DNA from: Nonomuraea ceibae
GTDB taxonomy: Bacteria > Actinomycetota > Actinomycetes > Streptosporangiales > Streptosporangiaceae
NCBI RefSeq assembly: GCF_019396325.1
Contig: NZ_JAHKRO010000020.1
Span: forward strand, 1-64,000
Length of the DNA stretch: 64,000 nucleotides
Direction of reading: 5' to 3'
Position numbers and translations under genes: made by a program. This document shows, piece by piece, positions 53,674-63,485 of the stretch. Below the pieces are notes generated by a model. It saw only the letters and a list, made by a program, of their open reading frames with translations. It did no database searches and was not told the DNA's origin. Within the stretch, counting starts at the first letter, position 1, and every line of letters begins with the position of its first letter.

Positions 53674-55686
53674 CTAGTCGCGGTCGTTGCTCACCGTGGT
53701 CTTCTGGACCTGGAGCAGGAACTCCGCGTTGGACTTGGTCTCCTTCATCTTCTCCAGGAGCAGCTCCAGCGCCTGCTGCATGTCGAGCGCGTGCAGCACC
53801 CGGCGCAGCTTCCAGACGATCTGGAGCTCTTCCTTGGCCATGAGGATCTCTTCCTTACGGGTGCCGGACGCGTCGACGTCCACCGCGGGGAAGATGCGCT
53901 TGTCGGCCAGGGAGCGGTTGAGCTTGAGCTCCATGTTGCCGGTGCCCTTGAACTCCTCGAAGATGACCTCGTCCATCTTGGACCCGGTCTCGACCAGGGC
54001 CGTGGCGAGGATCGTCAGCGAGCCGCCGTTCTCGATGTTGCGGGCGGCGCCGAAGAAGCGCTTGGGCGGGTAGAGGGCCGTGGAGTCGACACCACCCGAC
54101 AGGATGCGCCCGGACGCCGGGGCCGCCAGGTTGTAGGCGCGGCCGAGCCGGGTGATCGAGTCGAGCAGGACGACCACGTCGTGGCCCAGCTCCACCAGGC
54201 GCTTGGCGCGCTCGATGGCGAGCTCGGCGACCGTGGTGTGGTCCTCGGCCGGACGGTCGAAGGTCGAGTGGATGACCTCGCCCTTGACCGACCGCTGCAT
54301 GTCGGTGACCTCTTCGGGCCGCTCGTCCACGAGCACGACCATCAGGTGGCACTCGGGGTTGTTGCGGGTGATCGCGTTGGCGATCGACTGCAGCACCATC
54401 GTCTTGCCGGCCTTGGGCGGCGAGACGATGAGACCGCGCTGGCCCTTGCCGATCGGCGACACGAGGTCGATGATCCGCGTGGTCAGGATGTTGTGCTCGG
54501 TCTCCAGGCGCAGGCGCTCCTGCGGGTAGAGAGGCGTGAGCTTGTTGAAGTCGGGCCGGTTGCGGGCCTGCTCCGGGTCCATGCCGTTGACGGTGTCGAG
54601 GCGGACCAGGGCGTTGAACTTCTCGCGGCGCTCGCCCTCGCGCGGCTGGCGGACGGCGCCGGTGATGACGTCGCCCTTGCGCAGGCCGTTGCGGCGGATC
54701 TGGGCCAGCGAGACGTACACGTCGTTGCTGCCCGGCAGGTAGCCGCTCGTCCTGACGAACGCGTAGTTGTCGAGGATGTCGAGGATGCCGGCGATCGGGA
54801 TGAGGACGTCGTCGTCGCCGATCACGGGCTCGCTGCTGTCGAAGCGGTCACGGCCACGGCCGCGGTTGCGCTCCCTGAACCGGCCGCGCCGGCCACGGCC
54901 GCCGCGCTCGTCGTCGTCGCCGCCACGCTGGTCGCCGCGCTGGTCGCCGCGCTGGTCACGCTGGTCGCCACGGCTGCCGGAGTCGGCGGTCCGCTGGTCG
55001 GCGCGACCGTCACGGCCGTCACGGCCATCGCGACCGTCACGACCGTCACGACCGCCGTCGCGGCTGTCGCGGGCGCCGTCACGGCTGTCGCGGATGTCGC
55101 GGGCGGCATCGCGGCCGCCCTCGCCGCGGTCGTTGCCGGAGCGGTCACCGCGGTCACGGCGCTCGCCGCGGCTGCGGCGCTCACGACGGCTCTCGCCGCG
55201 CTCGCCACGCGAGTCGCCCTGCGGCGCCTCCGCAGGCTGCACGGGCTGTACGGGCTGCTCGACGACCGACTCGGCCGGAGCCGCCACGGGCTCGGCGACC
55301 GGGGCCGCGGCCACCGGCTCGGGGGCCTGCACCGCGGGTTCGTCAGCGGTCTTCACACGGGAACGTTCCCGGCGCGTCCTGGTGGGCCGCTCGGCGGCCG
55401 GGGCCGCGTCGACCGCGGCAGGCGCCTCGGCCGCCGCAGCGGGGGCGCCGTCTCCCGTGCCACCCTGCTTCTCCTGGATGGCCGCGATGAGCTGGCTCTT
55501 CCGCATGCGCCCGGTCCCGCTGATGCCCAGTTCGGCGGCCATCTTCTGCAGCTCGGGCAGCACCTTGGCGGACAGGCCGGTGCCGGAGCGACGCGCACGA
55601 GGCTTGGCCGCGGCGCGGGTGGGGGTGTCGCCGGACGCCGCAGATGTGCCTGGTGCGTCGGAGAGGAGTTCGGTGGTGTCGCTCAA
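53674..55686 (-). CDS. rho: Transcription termination factor Rho
   Basis: A protein of 670 residues, far longer than the 419 of E. coli Rho. The extra length is a disordered insert (about 80-285), rich in Arg, Asp and Gly ([14 protein letters not shown]), between the N-terminal helix bundle ([17 protein letters not shown]) and the RNA-binding domain. Such inserts are typical of high-GC bacteria and help termination on GC-rich RNA. The ATPase has [11 protein letters not shown] and [12 protein letters not shown], with QxxxR-like pore elements later. The start is TTG at 55686 behind AAGGA at 8 bases. Confidence 0.96.
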   Translation of the reverse strand: MSDTTELLSDAPGTSAASGDTPTRAAAKPRARRSGTGLSAKVLPELQKMAAELGISGTGRMRKSQLIAAIQEKQGGTGDGAPAAAAEAPAAVDAAPAAERPTRTRRERSRVKTADEPAVQAPEPVAAAPVAEPVAAPAESVVEQPVQPVQPAEAPQGDSRGERGESRRERRSRGERRDRGDRSGNDRGEGGRDAARDIRDSRDGARDSRDGGRDGRDGRDGRDGRDGRADQRTADSGSRGDQRDQRGDQRGDQRGGDDDERGGRGRRGRFRERNRGRGRDRFDSSEPVIGDDDVLIPIAGILDILDNYAFVRTSGYLPGSNDVYVSLAQIRRNGLRKGDVITGAVRQPREGERREKFNALVRLDTVNGMDPEQARNRPDFNKLTPLYPQERLRLETEHNILTTRIIDLVSPIGKGQRGLIVSPPKAGKTMVLQSIANAITRNNPECHLMVVLVDERPEEVTDMQRSVKGEVIHSTFDRPAEDHTTVAELAIERAKRLVELGHDVVVLLDSITRLGRAYNLAAPASGRILSGGVDSTALYPPKRFFGAARNIENGGSLTILATALVETGSKMDEVIFEEFKGTGNMELKLNRSLADKRIFPAVDVDASGTRKEEILMAKEELQIVWKLRRVLHALDMQQALELLLEKMKETKSNAEFLLQVQKTTVSNDRD

Positions 55687-56143
55687 CTAAAAGGTCCTTC
55701 CCAGGGGTCGGGCGCCGGTTTCGTTCAGCCGGGCGTCCCGGAGGTGCTTGCGATCCGGCGGGACAGACCGGGTCGGGGTGCACTTTGCGATCTTCGGCCG
55801 CCGCTGGGGACGGTCGCGACTCTTGGCCAGGGGTTCTTCCGCGCAGTCACAGAGCCGTGACGCTTGGCTGACACCCCCGAGATTGCTGCCGCCAGCCAGA
55901 TGTCGAGGTGATTCGAACGCGCAGCTCCCCGTCGTCGCCACCTCACGTCGGGCCAACCGGGTGTGGGCCAACCGGAGGCAACGGATTCCGGGGAGACAGC
56001 CGCGCTGCTCACGCCTCGCGACGTGAAGCATGATGCAGCGATGTACGGCTGACAAGCACGCACCCAACAAGGGGGCATCTGGTGCGGCTATCAGCCTAAC
56101 ATCACCAGCGCACACGGCTATTCCCTGAAGGTCTAAAGAGGCA
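55687..56143 (-). other. Long untranslated leader of rho (457 bases)
   Basis: No gene is supported between thrB (ends 56144) and rho. A 163-codon frame is open here but its third-position GC is near 70 percent, well below the 90 percent of real neighbours. GGGCCAACCGG is repeated at 55950-55960 and 55966-55976. This could hold a rho-dependent autoregulatory leader, as in E. coli, plus the promoter, which I could not place with confidence. Confidence 0.6.
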
Positions 56144-57106
56144 TCAGCGTGTCTCGGGGAACTGAACGGTCGCACCACCAGGGTCGACGTCCATTAGCTG
56201 GATGTGCCAGTCATTACCCACTTCTGGCGCGATCAAATCCTGCGAATCCGAGGTCGAAAACGCAAGGACCGTGGGACCCGCTCCCGAAACGACCGCGGGC
56301 ACGCCCACTGCACGCAGACGTTCTACCAGATCCACGCTCTCAGGCATCGCAGGCGCGCGGTAGTGCTGGTGGAGCCTGTCTTCGGTGGCGGCGAGCAGCA
56401 GCGCCCGATCCGGGCTCCGGGTCAGCGCCGCGATCAGCAACGCGGCCCGGCCGGCGTTGAAGGAGGCGTCCTTGTGGGGCACGTCCTTCGGCAGCAGCCC
56501 CCGGGCGGTCTCCGTCGACAGCCGCGTCGCCGGAACGAGCACGACAGGACGGACGCCCGCGTCGGGAACCAGCTTCACCCTACGCGGTGCGCCGTCATGC
56601 TCGGTCCAGGCGATCGTCAGGCCCCCGGCCAGGCACGGGGCGACGTTGTCGGGGTGCCCTTCCATCTCGGTCGCCAGCGCCAGCACGTCGTCGTCGCTCA
56701 GCACCGCGTCGCCGTGCGGCGGGTCACCGCGTGTCACGTCGCCGTGCGTCGCGGCGCCGTGCGTGGCGCCGGCCAGGCTCCGGGCCGCGAGGATGCCCGC
56801 GCAGACGGCCGCCGACGAGCTGCCCAGGCCGCGCGCGTGCGGGATGCTGTTACGGCAGTGCATGCGGATCCCGGCGGGCTGGGGCAGACCCATCCGGTCG
56901 TACGTCTTCCGCATCGCCCTCACGACGAGATGGCCCTCGCCGGTGTCCACCTCACCGGCGCCCTCGCCCTCGACGGTCACCCGCGCCCCGTCGCCGTCGA
57001 GCGTCACCCGTACGTGGTCGTACAGGCTCAGCGCCAGGCCCAGGGAGTCGAACCCGGGGCCCAGGTTGGCCGACGTGGCCGGCACGCGGATGTCAACGGT
57101 GGTCAT
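56144..57106 (-). CDS. thrB: Homoserine kinase
   Basis: A protein of 320 residues. It phosphorylates homoserine on the path to threonine. The GHMP signature HARGLGSSSAAVCAGILAAR is at 89-108, and the start VPATSANLGPGFDSLGLAL (1st GHMP motif) follows the N-terminus. An unusual insert of about 20 residues after this (THGAATHGDVTRGDPPHGDA) consists of degenerate short repeats and lies where relatives have a short loop before EMEGHPDN. It follows thrC with a 293-base gap. Confidence 0.94.
   Translation of the reverse strand: MTTVDIRVPATSANLGPGFDSLGLALSLYDHVRVTLDGDGARVTVEGEGAGEVDTGEGHLVVRAMRKTYDRMGLPQPAGIRMHCRNSIPHARGLGSSSAAVCAGILAARSLAGATHGAATHGDVTRGDPPHGDAVLSDDDVLALATEMEGHPDNVAPCLAGGLTIAWTEHDGAPRRVKLVPDAGVRPVVLVPATRLSTETARGLLPKDVPHKDASFNAGRAALLIAALTRSPDRALLLAATEDRLHQHYRAPAMPESVDLVERLRAVGVPAVVSGAGPTVLAFSTSDSQDLIAPEVGNDWHIQLMDVDPGGATVQFPETR
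56700..56765 (-). repeat. Degenerate short repeats inside thrB
   Basis: CGCCGTGCG recurs three times in this stretch at about 15-39 base spacing, and encodes the THG/PHG repeats of the homoserine kinase insert. Confidence 0.55.
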
Positions 57107-57399
57107 TCATCGGCCCTTTCTTCGTGGGGCGTGCCGGTTCTCGCACGCCCCCTCCGCACACACCTGCCCTCGGCGCACACCCCGAGCCCGGGACGTACGC
57201 CGTGAGGCCGTGCCGTTCGTTCGTGAGGCCCTCGCCTCCACCCTGAGCGCCGTACCGGGGCGCCGGGCTCCGGCGTACCCCGACTCGCCGTACCGGCGCT
57301 GAGAGGGGGGACGGCGGGTGGGTTCTCGGGTGGGTTCGCGTCTCCCCGCCCCAGCCCTCAGTGCGGTGGGGAGGGGGTGCCGCCCTGGGGCGGGCATGG
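57107..57399 (-). other. 293-base gap between thrC and thrB
   Basis: No gene seen. The region holds CGCCGTACCGG near 57249 and again near 57289, a hairpin CGCCGG-GCT-CCGGCG near 57262-57276, and GGTGGGTTC twice. No T-box or other known riboswitch was recognised. thrB has its own site AAAGGGCCGATGA before ATG. Confidence 0.5.
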
Positions 57400-58458
57400 T
57401 CAGGCGAGGCCGAGGGCGGCGGCGGCCGCGTGGACGTCGATGGGGATGGTGACCGGCGAGGGGGCGCCGGAGATGGCCCAGTCGGGGTCCTTGAGGCCGT
57501 TGCCGGTGACCGTGCAGACGATCCGCTGCCCCGGCTCGACGAGGCCCTGGGCGTGGGCCTGGAGGAGGCCGGCGACGCTGGCCGCCGAGGCGAGCTCGAC
57601 GAAGACGCCCTCTTCCTGGGCGAGGAGCTTGTAGGCGGCGGCGATCTGCCGGTCGGTGACCGACTGGATGGCGCCGCCGGACTCGTCGCGGGCCGCGGTG
57701 GCGAGCTGCCAGGAGGCGGGGTTGCCGATGCGGATGGCCGTGGCGATGGTGTGGGGGTGGGTGACGGGGGCGCCGTCGACGATGGGCGCCGCGCCGCTGG
57801 CCTGGAAGCCGAACATGCGCGGCCGCTTGGTGGCGATGCCGTCGTCGGCGTATTCCTGGTAGCCCATCCAGTAGGCGGAGATGTTGCCGGCGTTGCCGAC
57901 GGGGATGCAGTGGATGTCGGGGGCGTCGCCGAGCGTGTCGACGATCTCGAACGCCGCGGTCTTCTGCCCCTGGAGTCGGAACGGGTTGACGGAGTTGACC
58001 AGGGCGATCGGGTAGTTGGACGACAGCTTGCGCGTCATCTCCAGGCAGTCGTCGAACGAGCCCTCGACCTGGAGCAGCGTGGCGCCGTGGACGAGCGCCT
58101 GGGCGAGCTTGCCCATCGCGATCTTGCCTCGGGGCACCAGGACGGCGCAGGTGAGGCCGGCGCGGACCGCGTAGGCGGCGGCCGAGGCGGAGGTGTTGCC
58201 GGTGGAGGCGCAGATGACCGCCTTGGCCCCTTCCTCCACGGCCTTGCTGATGGCCATGGTCATGCCACGGTCCTTGAAGCTGCCCGTCGGGTTGGCGCCT
58301 TCGACCTTGAGGTAGACGTCGCAACCGGTGAGGGCGGAGACGCGGTGCGCGGGCACCAGCGGCGTCCCGCCTTCGAGGAGCGTGATGACGGGCGTCTTCG
58401 TGGTGACCGGGAGCCGCTCTCGGTACTCCTCGATGAGGCCACGCCACGACCTGCTCAT
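57400..58458 (-). CDS. thrC: Threonine synthase
   Basis: About 352 residues, PLP-dependent, converts O-phosphohomoserine to threonine. [12 protein letters not shown] holds the PLP lysine (about Lys 62), [15 protein letters not shown] the phosphate-binding part, and the C-terminal [14 protein letters not shown] closes the site. It is the short type without the extra N-terminal domain. ATG at 58458 follows GGGAGAGACC at a good distance. Order thrC then thrB, both leftward. Confidence 0.96.
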   Translation of the reverse strand: MSRSWRGLIEEYRERLPVTTKTPVITLLEGGTPLVPAHRVSALTGCDVYLKVEGANPTGSFKDRGMTMAISKAVEEGAKAVICASTGNTSASAAAYAVRAGLTCAVLVPRGKIAMGKLAQALVHGATLLQVEGSFDDCLEMTRKLSSNYPIALVNSVNPFRLQGQKTAAFEIVDTLGDAPDIHCIPVGNAGNISAYWMGYQEYADDGIATKRPRMFGFQASGAAPIVDGAPVTHPHTIATAIRIGNPASWQLATAARDESGGAIQSVTDRQIAAAYKLLAQEEGVFVELASAASVAGLLQAHAQGLVEPGQRIVCTVTGNGLKDPDWAISGAPSPVTIPIDVHAAAAALGLA

Positions 58459-58615
58459 TGGTCTCTCCCTACCTGCGCTGTTGGGCACCGAGTGTACGGG
58501 GTCCGCAGGGGGGAGGCGGATGGGCGTCCAGCGTGTGGACACGGGCCCTGACATCCCCATTATTCAGGAAATTCTCAGCATCCCCCGCTAGGGTCGGAGC
58601 AGGGGGTTCACAACC

Positions 58616-60097
58616 ATGAACGCGCGTCCTGCTTTGCCGCAGAACGACTATTCAGCCTTGACGCCACCGGAGCTCGGCTCCTGGTCGCCTGCCCTGTCCG
58701 TGAGCGTGGTGATCCCCGCGCACGGCGGGCCGCATCTGGATCTGACGCTGGCGGCGCTGGCGGCGCAGACGTATCCCGGCCACCTCATGGAGGTCCTGGT
58801 CGTGGACGACGGCAGCGAGCCGCCGATCCGCCTGCCGGAGATCCGCCCGGACAACACGCGGATCGTCCGCCCGAGCACGGGCTGGGGCATCTCCAACGCC
58901 GTCAACGCGGGCGCCAACGCCGCCGACGGCGAGATCATCCAGCGGCTCGACGCCGACATGGTGACCTGCCGCGAGCACATCGAGGCGCTGGCCCGCTGGC
59001 ACCACGTGACGGACTACCTGGTCACGATCGGCATGAAGCAGTTCGTGGAGGCGCCGCCGCTGACCGCCCGCCAGGTGGCCGGGGCCGCGCATCTGGGCGA
59101 GCTGTTCGACCTGGACGCGGCGGTGCCCAGCTCGACCGAGGCGACGATCGCCAAGACCGACGGCCTGCGCAAGAGCCGCAACCCGTACCACGTCTGCACC
59201 GGCCCGACGTTCGCGCTGCCCAGGGACGTCTTCCACGCGACCGGCGGCCTCGACCCGAACGTGCTGCGCGGCGAGGACACCGAGTTCGCCTACCGGCTGG
59301 CCATGCAGGGCGTGGTGTTCGTGCCGGACCCGGAGGCGCGGGCGGTCCACCTGGGGCTGCCCGCCCAGCACCGCGACCGCGAGCGCGCCGTGCGGGCCGT
59401 CGAGCCCTACCTGGCGCACCGCATCCCGCTCCGGCGCGACCTGCGCAAGGACCGGGGCCGCCGGTGGCTGGTCCCGTACGTGGAGGTCGTCCTTGACGTG
59501 ACGGACACCTCCGAGTCGGTGGTGCGGCAGGCGGTGTCGGCGGCGCTGGACGGCAAGCTGCAGGACGTGGCCGTCACGCTGGTCGGGCCGTGGTCGCGGC
59601 TGCACGACGGGCGGCGTTCGGTGCTCGGCGACCCGTGCTTCGAGCTGCGGCTGATGCGTGACCTGTTCGCGCACGACGAGCGGGTCAGGCTCATCGACGA
59701 GGCGGCGCCGACGCCCGCGCCCGCGCCGTTCCGCTACCGGGGGCCGGTGGACGTGCCGCTGCACCGGGTGACGCTGGACCGCATGATCGAGACGGTGCAG
59801 AAGGACCTGACGGGCGTGCTGGTCGTGGACCTGCCCGACGGCCGCGCCGCCCGCCTGGAGCGCACGTCGGCGCTGGCCCGGGCGTTGCTGCTCACCGGGC
59901 CCGGTGACGACCTGGACGAGGTCGTCCGTGAGACCCACGGGGTGCGGCATGTGTCGCCGGAGCGTTACTGGCCGCAGCCGTCGGAGCGGCAGCCCGCGCC
60001 GGTGACGATCCCCGCGGCGCCCGGCGTCACCGCCGACGCCGAGGCCGAGCAGTCCTCGCTGTTCGGCCGCCTGAAAGCTGCCCTCCGCCCCAACTGA
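58616..60097 (+). CDS. Family-2 glycosyltransferase with C-terminal domain
   Basis: A protein of 493 residues. The GT2 domain (about 28-250) has VVIPAHGGPHLDLTLAAL, VVDDGSEPP for nucleotide binding and RLDADMVTC as the DxD-like metal site; LRGEDTEFAYRLAMQGVVFV is the late catalytic block. A second domain follows (about 280-490) with VTLVGPWSRL, and is shared with the gene at 60137. The N-terminus NDYSALTPPELGSW is shared with other members here. No membrane helix. It may make a surface glycan or decorate a wall polymer. Confidence 0.85.
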   Translation: MNARPALPQNDYSALTPPELGSWSPALSVSVVIPAHGGPHLDLTLAALAAQTYPGHLMEVLVVDDGSEPPIRLPEIRPDNTRIVRPSTGWGISNAVNAGANAADGEIIQRLDADMVTCREHIEALARWHHVTDYLVTIGMKQFVEAPPLTARQVAGAAHLGELFDLDAAVPSSTEATIAKTDGLRKSRNPYHVCTGPTFALPRDVFHATGGLDPNVLRGEDTEFAYRLAMQGVVFVPDPEARAVHLGLPAQHRDRERAVRAVEPYLAHRIPLRRDLRKDRGRRWLVPYVEVVLDVTDTSESVVRQAVSAALDGKLQDVAVTLVGPWSRLHDGRRSVLGDPCFELRLMRDLFAHDERVRLIDEAAPTPAPAPFRYRGPVDVPLHRVTLDRMIETVQKDLTGVLVVDLPDGRAARLERTSALARALLLTGPGDDLDEVVRETHGVRHVSPERYWPQPSERQPAPVTIPAAPGVTADAEAEQSSLFGRLKAALRPN

Positions 60098-60117
60098 GGG
60101 CCCACGTACGGCCGCGC

Positions 60118-60136
60118 CCGGTCCCAAGGGGGCCGG
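60118..60136. terminator. Weak hairpin between convergent glycosyltransferases
   Basis: CCGGTCCC (60118-60125) can pair with GGGGCCGG (60129-60136) if one G-U pair is allowed, loop AAG. No U-tract. Confidence 0.35.
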
Positions 60137-61777
60137 CTAGGGGCGTTGGGTTTTGCCGAGGGCGCGTTTGAGCGTGGTCGCCACCAGGGCGCGCAGGCTC
60201 TCCTGGGCGCGGGTGGCGGCGGCGAGCCTGCGGCGCAGGTCGGCGCTCTCGCGGCGGAGCGTGCCGACCTCGCGGCGCAGCTCGACGGCGCTCTTGCGCC
60301 AGCGGCCCGCCTCCTCGCGCCACCGGGTGACCTGGGCGCGCAGGCGTTCGGTCTCGGCGGCCAGCCGGGCGTTCTCGGCCTCGGCGGCCAGCCGCGCGTT
60401 GTAGGCGGCGCGCCGCCCGGTGGGCTTGCGCGGCTCTCTGGTGAAGCCGTACGCCTCGCCCTCGACCCAGGCGACGCCCGACACCTCGTCCACGACGTCG
60501 TCGAGCCGTTCGCCGGGCCGGGCGAGCAGGCGGGCCCGGGAGAAGTAGGCGACGCGCTCCAGCCGGGCGGTCTCGATGCCCGTGGCCGATTCGGCGAGCA
60601 GCACGTTGACCAGCCCGAACACCTCGCCACGCGCCAGGTCCAGGAGCCGGGCCAGGGAGTCCTCGCCGGGCGCCCAGCCGGGCGGCAGGCGCAGCAGGAA
60701 CGGCACGCGCGGGTCGACCTCGTCGGTGGTGACCAGGCCGACCCGGCCCTCGTGCTGGTAGTGGCCGTGCACGAGCACCTGGTCGAGGCGCGGGTCCTTC
60801 AGCGGGGCGCGGCGGTCGCGGTCGAGCTCGTCCCAGGGGCCGACGAGGTGCACGCGCACGTCGTTGACGGTGCCGGCGAGCAGCGCGTCGACGGTGGCGC
60901 GCACGTCCTCGTACGGTGCGGTGCCGTCGACCAGGGCGACGACGCTCGGGACGAGCCACTGGCGGGCCGGGTGGGAGCGCAGCCAGCGGTAAGCGGGGAT
61001 GCGGTCGGCCACGAAGGCGTGGCTGACGCGGTCGATGCGCGGCTTGTCGCGCATCCGCATGGTGGGGCCGAGGTGGTAGGCGCGGGCGTCGGGCTCCGGC
61101 ACGAACACGGCGCCGGCCTGCGCGAGGCGGTAGCCCATCTCGGTGTCCTGGCCGAGGATCAGCTCGTCGTCCATCGGCCCGGCGGCCTCGACGAGCCGGG
61201 CGTTGACGGAGGTGTTGCCGCCGACGTGCACGCTGAAGGGGCGCGGCGAGTTGGCGGTGAGCCCGTCGGTGCGTTCGACCAGGTCGACGATCCAGGCGTG
61301 GGGTTCGGCGGGCTCGAAGTACGCCTCGAGGTCGGCGGGCAGCTCTGCGGGCAGCTCGGCCTCGCTGAAGCGCAGGTGGCCGTAGACGACGAGGTAGGGG
61401 GCGGCGTGGTGCCAGCGCATGTGGGCGGTGAGCGCGCCGGGGGTGAGCACCACGTCGGAGTCGAGCCAGTGGATGACGTCGCCGGTGGCCTCGGCGAGGC
61501 CGGCGTTGCGGGCGCTGGCGCGGCCGGGCCTCTCGCAGCGGATCAGGCGGGTGCCGGCGGGGCGTTCGGCGGGCAGGCGCAGCGGCGGCGTGGTGCCGTT
61601 GTCGACGACGACGACCTCGGTCAGCCCGGCCGGGTAGGTCTGCCTGGCGAGCCCGGCGAGCGCGAGGTCGAGCTTGTCCTGGCCGCCGTAGGCGGGCACG
61701 ATCACGCTGACGCGCAGCTCCGGGGTGTAGCCGGCGGGCGGGCGCAGCGGGCGGTAGTCGTTGCCGCGCAGCCTCAT
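60137..61777 (-). CDS. Family-2 glycosyltransferase with coiled-coil tail
   Basis: About 546 residues. The GT2 domain begins RVSVIVPAYGGQDKLDLALA with VVVDNGTTPP, DxD in HWLDSDVVLT and ILGQDTEMGYRLAQAGAVFV. The second domain aligns with that of the gene at 58616 (VHLVGPWDEL versus VTLVGPWSRL). A coiled coil (about 455-530, RLAAETERLRAQVTRWREEA) forms the C-terminus. The N-terminal signature is GNDYRPLRPPAGYTPEL. ATG at 61777 overlaps the stop of the gene before it by ATGA. Likely acts at the membrane surface in a complex. Confidence 0.85.
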   Translation of the reverse strand: MRLRGNDYRPLRPPAGYTPELRVSVIVPAYGGQDKLDLALAGLARQTYPAGLTEVVVVDNGTTPPLRLPAERPAGTRLIRCERPGRASARNAGLAEATGDVIHWLDSDVVLTPGALTAHMRWHHAAPYLVVYGHLRFSEAELPAELPADLEAYFEPAEPHAWIVDLVERTDGLTANSPRPFSVHVGGNTSVNARLVEAAGPMDDELILGQDTEMGYRLAQAGAVFVPEPDARAYHLGPTMRMRDKPRIDRVSHAFVADRIPAYRWLRSHPARQWLVPSVVALVDGTAPYEDVRATVDALLAGTVNDVRVHLVGPWDELDRDRRAPLKDPRLDQVLVHGHYQHEGRVGLVTTDEVDPRVPFLLRLPPGWAPGEDSLARLLDLARGEVFGLVNVLLAESATGIETARLERVAYFSRARLLARPGERLDDVVDEVSGVAWVEGEAYGFTREPRKPTGRRAAYNARLAAEAENARLAAETERLRAQVTRWREEAGRWRKSAVELRREVGTLRRESADLRRRLAAATRAQESLRALVATTLKRALGKTQRP

Positions 61778-62835
61778 GCGGCTTCCATGAGCAGGCTGGG
61801 GCGGAAGCCGTGCCACTGGTTGGCGGCGACCTTGAGGAAGTGGCCGAGGGGAAGCTGCCAGGTGTGCCCGCCGCCGAGGCCGCGCCGCAGCATGTAGCCG
61901 AGGCCGTGGGTGCGGTAGATGCGGGCGCCGGACTCGTGGGCGGCCTTCAGGAACTCGCGGTCGACGGACCGGGGCAGCGCCGGAAAGCCTCCCAGGTCAC
62001 GAAATGTCGCCCGGGAGACGGTGATCGTGCCGCCCGCCACGTGGTCGGACCACACCTCGCTCGGGTACGAGGCCCCGCTGGCGAACGTGACGCGCCTGAC
62101 CGTGACGTGGAGCGGCTCCAGATAGAAGAACTCGCCGGTGGTGCCCACGACGTCGGCGCCGGAGTAGGCGGCCGCCATGACGAGGTCGGCCAGATGGTCG
62201 GGGCCGTACCAGTCGTCGTCGTCCCACTTGGCCAGGTGGTCGCCGGTGGCCTGCGCCGCCGCCCGGTTGAGCACCTCGCCGAACGGCACCGCGCGCTCGG
62301 CCTCCACCCAGGACACCGGCAGCGGGCAGGACTCGACCGCCGGGCGCACCTCGTCGTACGTGAACCCGTGCAGCCCGAGCATGACCTCGGCCTCGACGCC
62401 GCGCTGGCGTGCCATCTGCGCCAGGGCCTCGCCCACCAGGCCCGGCCGCATCGTCGCCATGACGATGCTGACCTTGGGCGTCGCGGTGGGCCCGGCCAGG
62501 CGGCGCAGGCGTACGCTGTGCTCCTCGCGCCGCAGGTCGGCCAGGCAGCGCAGGCCGCCGCCGGGCTCGTGGGCGAGCCAGTCGCGGTCGGTGAGCAGCG
62601 CGGCCAGGCCGGCGGGGACCCAGGCGGGCGCGTGGGCGGCGGTCAGCGGCACCCCGGCGGCGGCGAGCTCCATGACGTCGTCGAGCGGCACCTCGCCGGC
62701 GGGCCAGTCGATCTCCAGGCCGCGCAGGCGGCGCAGCTCCGCGGCGGGGGGCCGCACCCAGCCGCCGTCGTGCCAGTGGAGGCGCGCGAGCCCCTGGTCA
62801 GCCGTGCGGGCGAAGCCGGCCGGGGTGAGGGACAT
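61774..62835 (-). CDS. Glycosyltransferase-like protein, GT2-related
   Basis: A protein of 353 residues. The first 120 residues form a novel helical domain (GWVRPPAAELRRLRGLEIDW and so on); the GT2-like half follows with VSIVMATMRPGLVGEALAQM and the DxD run HLAKWDDDDWYGPDHLADLV. It lacks the NDY start of its neighbours. The start ATG follows AGGAG at 9 bases. The ATGA overlap with the next gene shows that they are one operon. Confidence 0.78.
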   Translation of the reverse strand: MSLTPAGFARTADQGLARLHWHDGGWVRPPAAELRRLRGLEIDWPAGEVPLDDVMELAAAGVPLTAAHAPAWVPAGLAALLTDRDWLAHEPGGGLRCLADLRREEHSVRLRRLAGPTATPKVSIVMATMRPGLVGEALAQMARQRGVEAEVMLGLHGFTYDEVRPAVESCPLPVSWVEAERAVPFGEVLNRAAAQATGDHLAKWDDDDWYGPDHLADLVMAAAYSGADVVGTTGEFFYLEPLHVTVRRVTFASGASYPSEVWSDHVAGGTITVSRATFRDLGGFPALPRSVDREFLKAAHESGARIYRTHGLGYMLRRGLGGGHTWQLPLGHFLKVAANQWHGFRPSLLMEAA

Positions 62836-62948
62836 GCGCTGCTGCTCCTAGCGGGTCGGACTTGATCGGCGCCTACCTTACGCCGCTTTTTACTGACACG
62901 TACCCGCAGGGTTCCCATCCGGTATGGGCGGTCACGGCAGATTCACAG

Positions 62949-62958
62949 TGTGTACACA
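62949..62958. promoter_or_regulatory. 10-bp palindrome TGTGTACACA
   Basis: A perfect palindrome in the divergent region between two glycosyltransferase-cluster units. It may be an operator; no partner is known. Confidence 0.3.
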
Positions 62959-62986
62959 GGAAACTCTGGCACGGTGGTGACTGTTG

Positions 62987-63016
62987 TTGAATAAGGTGTC
63001 ATTAATGCCCTAACGC
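62987..63016 (+). promoter_or_regulatory. Possible promoter of the rightward membrane protein/glycosyltransferase unit
   Basis: TTGAAT (62987-62992), an 18-base spacer and TAACGC (63011-63016), in the most AT-rich stretch of this end of the window, 31 bases before the ATG. Confidence 0.35.
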
Positions 63017-63047
63017 CCGGATAAGTCATAACGAAAGGTTTGAGCGG

Positions 63048-63485
63048 ATGCTTGCGCCACGCCGGCCGGCAGCCACCGCCGCCGCTCTGGGAGCACTGGC
63101 CCTGGCCGTGCTCGTGCTGCTGGTGCTCGCCGGCCTGTTCTCCCTCGCGGAGGCCGCTACGGCCGGTGGATTCGTGATCTCGCTCGCCGCGCTCGCCTTC
63201 CTGGTCCTCGCCGTGCGCCGCATCGACGGCAAGGCGCACCGCATCGACCTGCGCGTCAAGAAGTACGAGGCCGAGCTGGCCAGGACCACCACCGCGCTGC
63301 GGCAGATCGACGCGCGCCTGGACAAGCTCACCCGCGCCGTCGAGGAGTCGGGCGCCCGGCGCGGCGACGACATCGGCGCCATCCTGGCCTCGCTCGGCGA
63401 GGACCGCGTCAACGCCATGGCCAGAGCCCGAGAGGTGGAGGAGCTGCGCGAGGAGGTCCGCGCGCTCTCCAAGGACCGGGTATGA
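63048..63485 (+). CDS. Membrane coiled-coil protein (unknown)
   Basis: A protein of 145 residues: two helices (LGALALAVLVLLVLAGLFSL and GFVISLAALAFLVLAVRRI, approximate) and a C-terminal coiled coil from about 60 to 140 (KKYEAELARTTTALRQIDAR and REVEELREEVRALS). AAAGG precedes the ATG. Its stop overlaps the start of the next glycosyltransferase by ATGA, so it may anchor that enzyme at the membrane. Family not recognised. Confidence 0.75.
   Translation: MLAPRRPAATAAALGALALAVLVLLVLAGLFSLAEAATAGGFVISLAALAFLVLAVRRIDGKAHRIDLRVKKYEAELARTTTALRQIDARLDKLTRAVEESGARRGDDIGAILASLGEDRVNAMARAREVEELREEVRALSKDRV

Noticed and set aside
55687-56178. A 163-codon leftward frame ending right at the rho start
   Set aside because: Third-position GC is about 70 percent against 90 percent in neighbours, there is no ribosome site and no recognisable domain; treated as leader RNA.
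57107-58447. Long alternative frame through thrC
   Set aside because: The frame at 57400-58458 has the threonine synthase motifs; this one gives an Arg/Pro/His-rich product.
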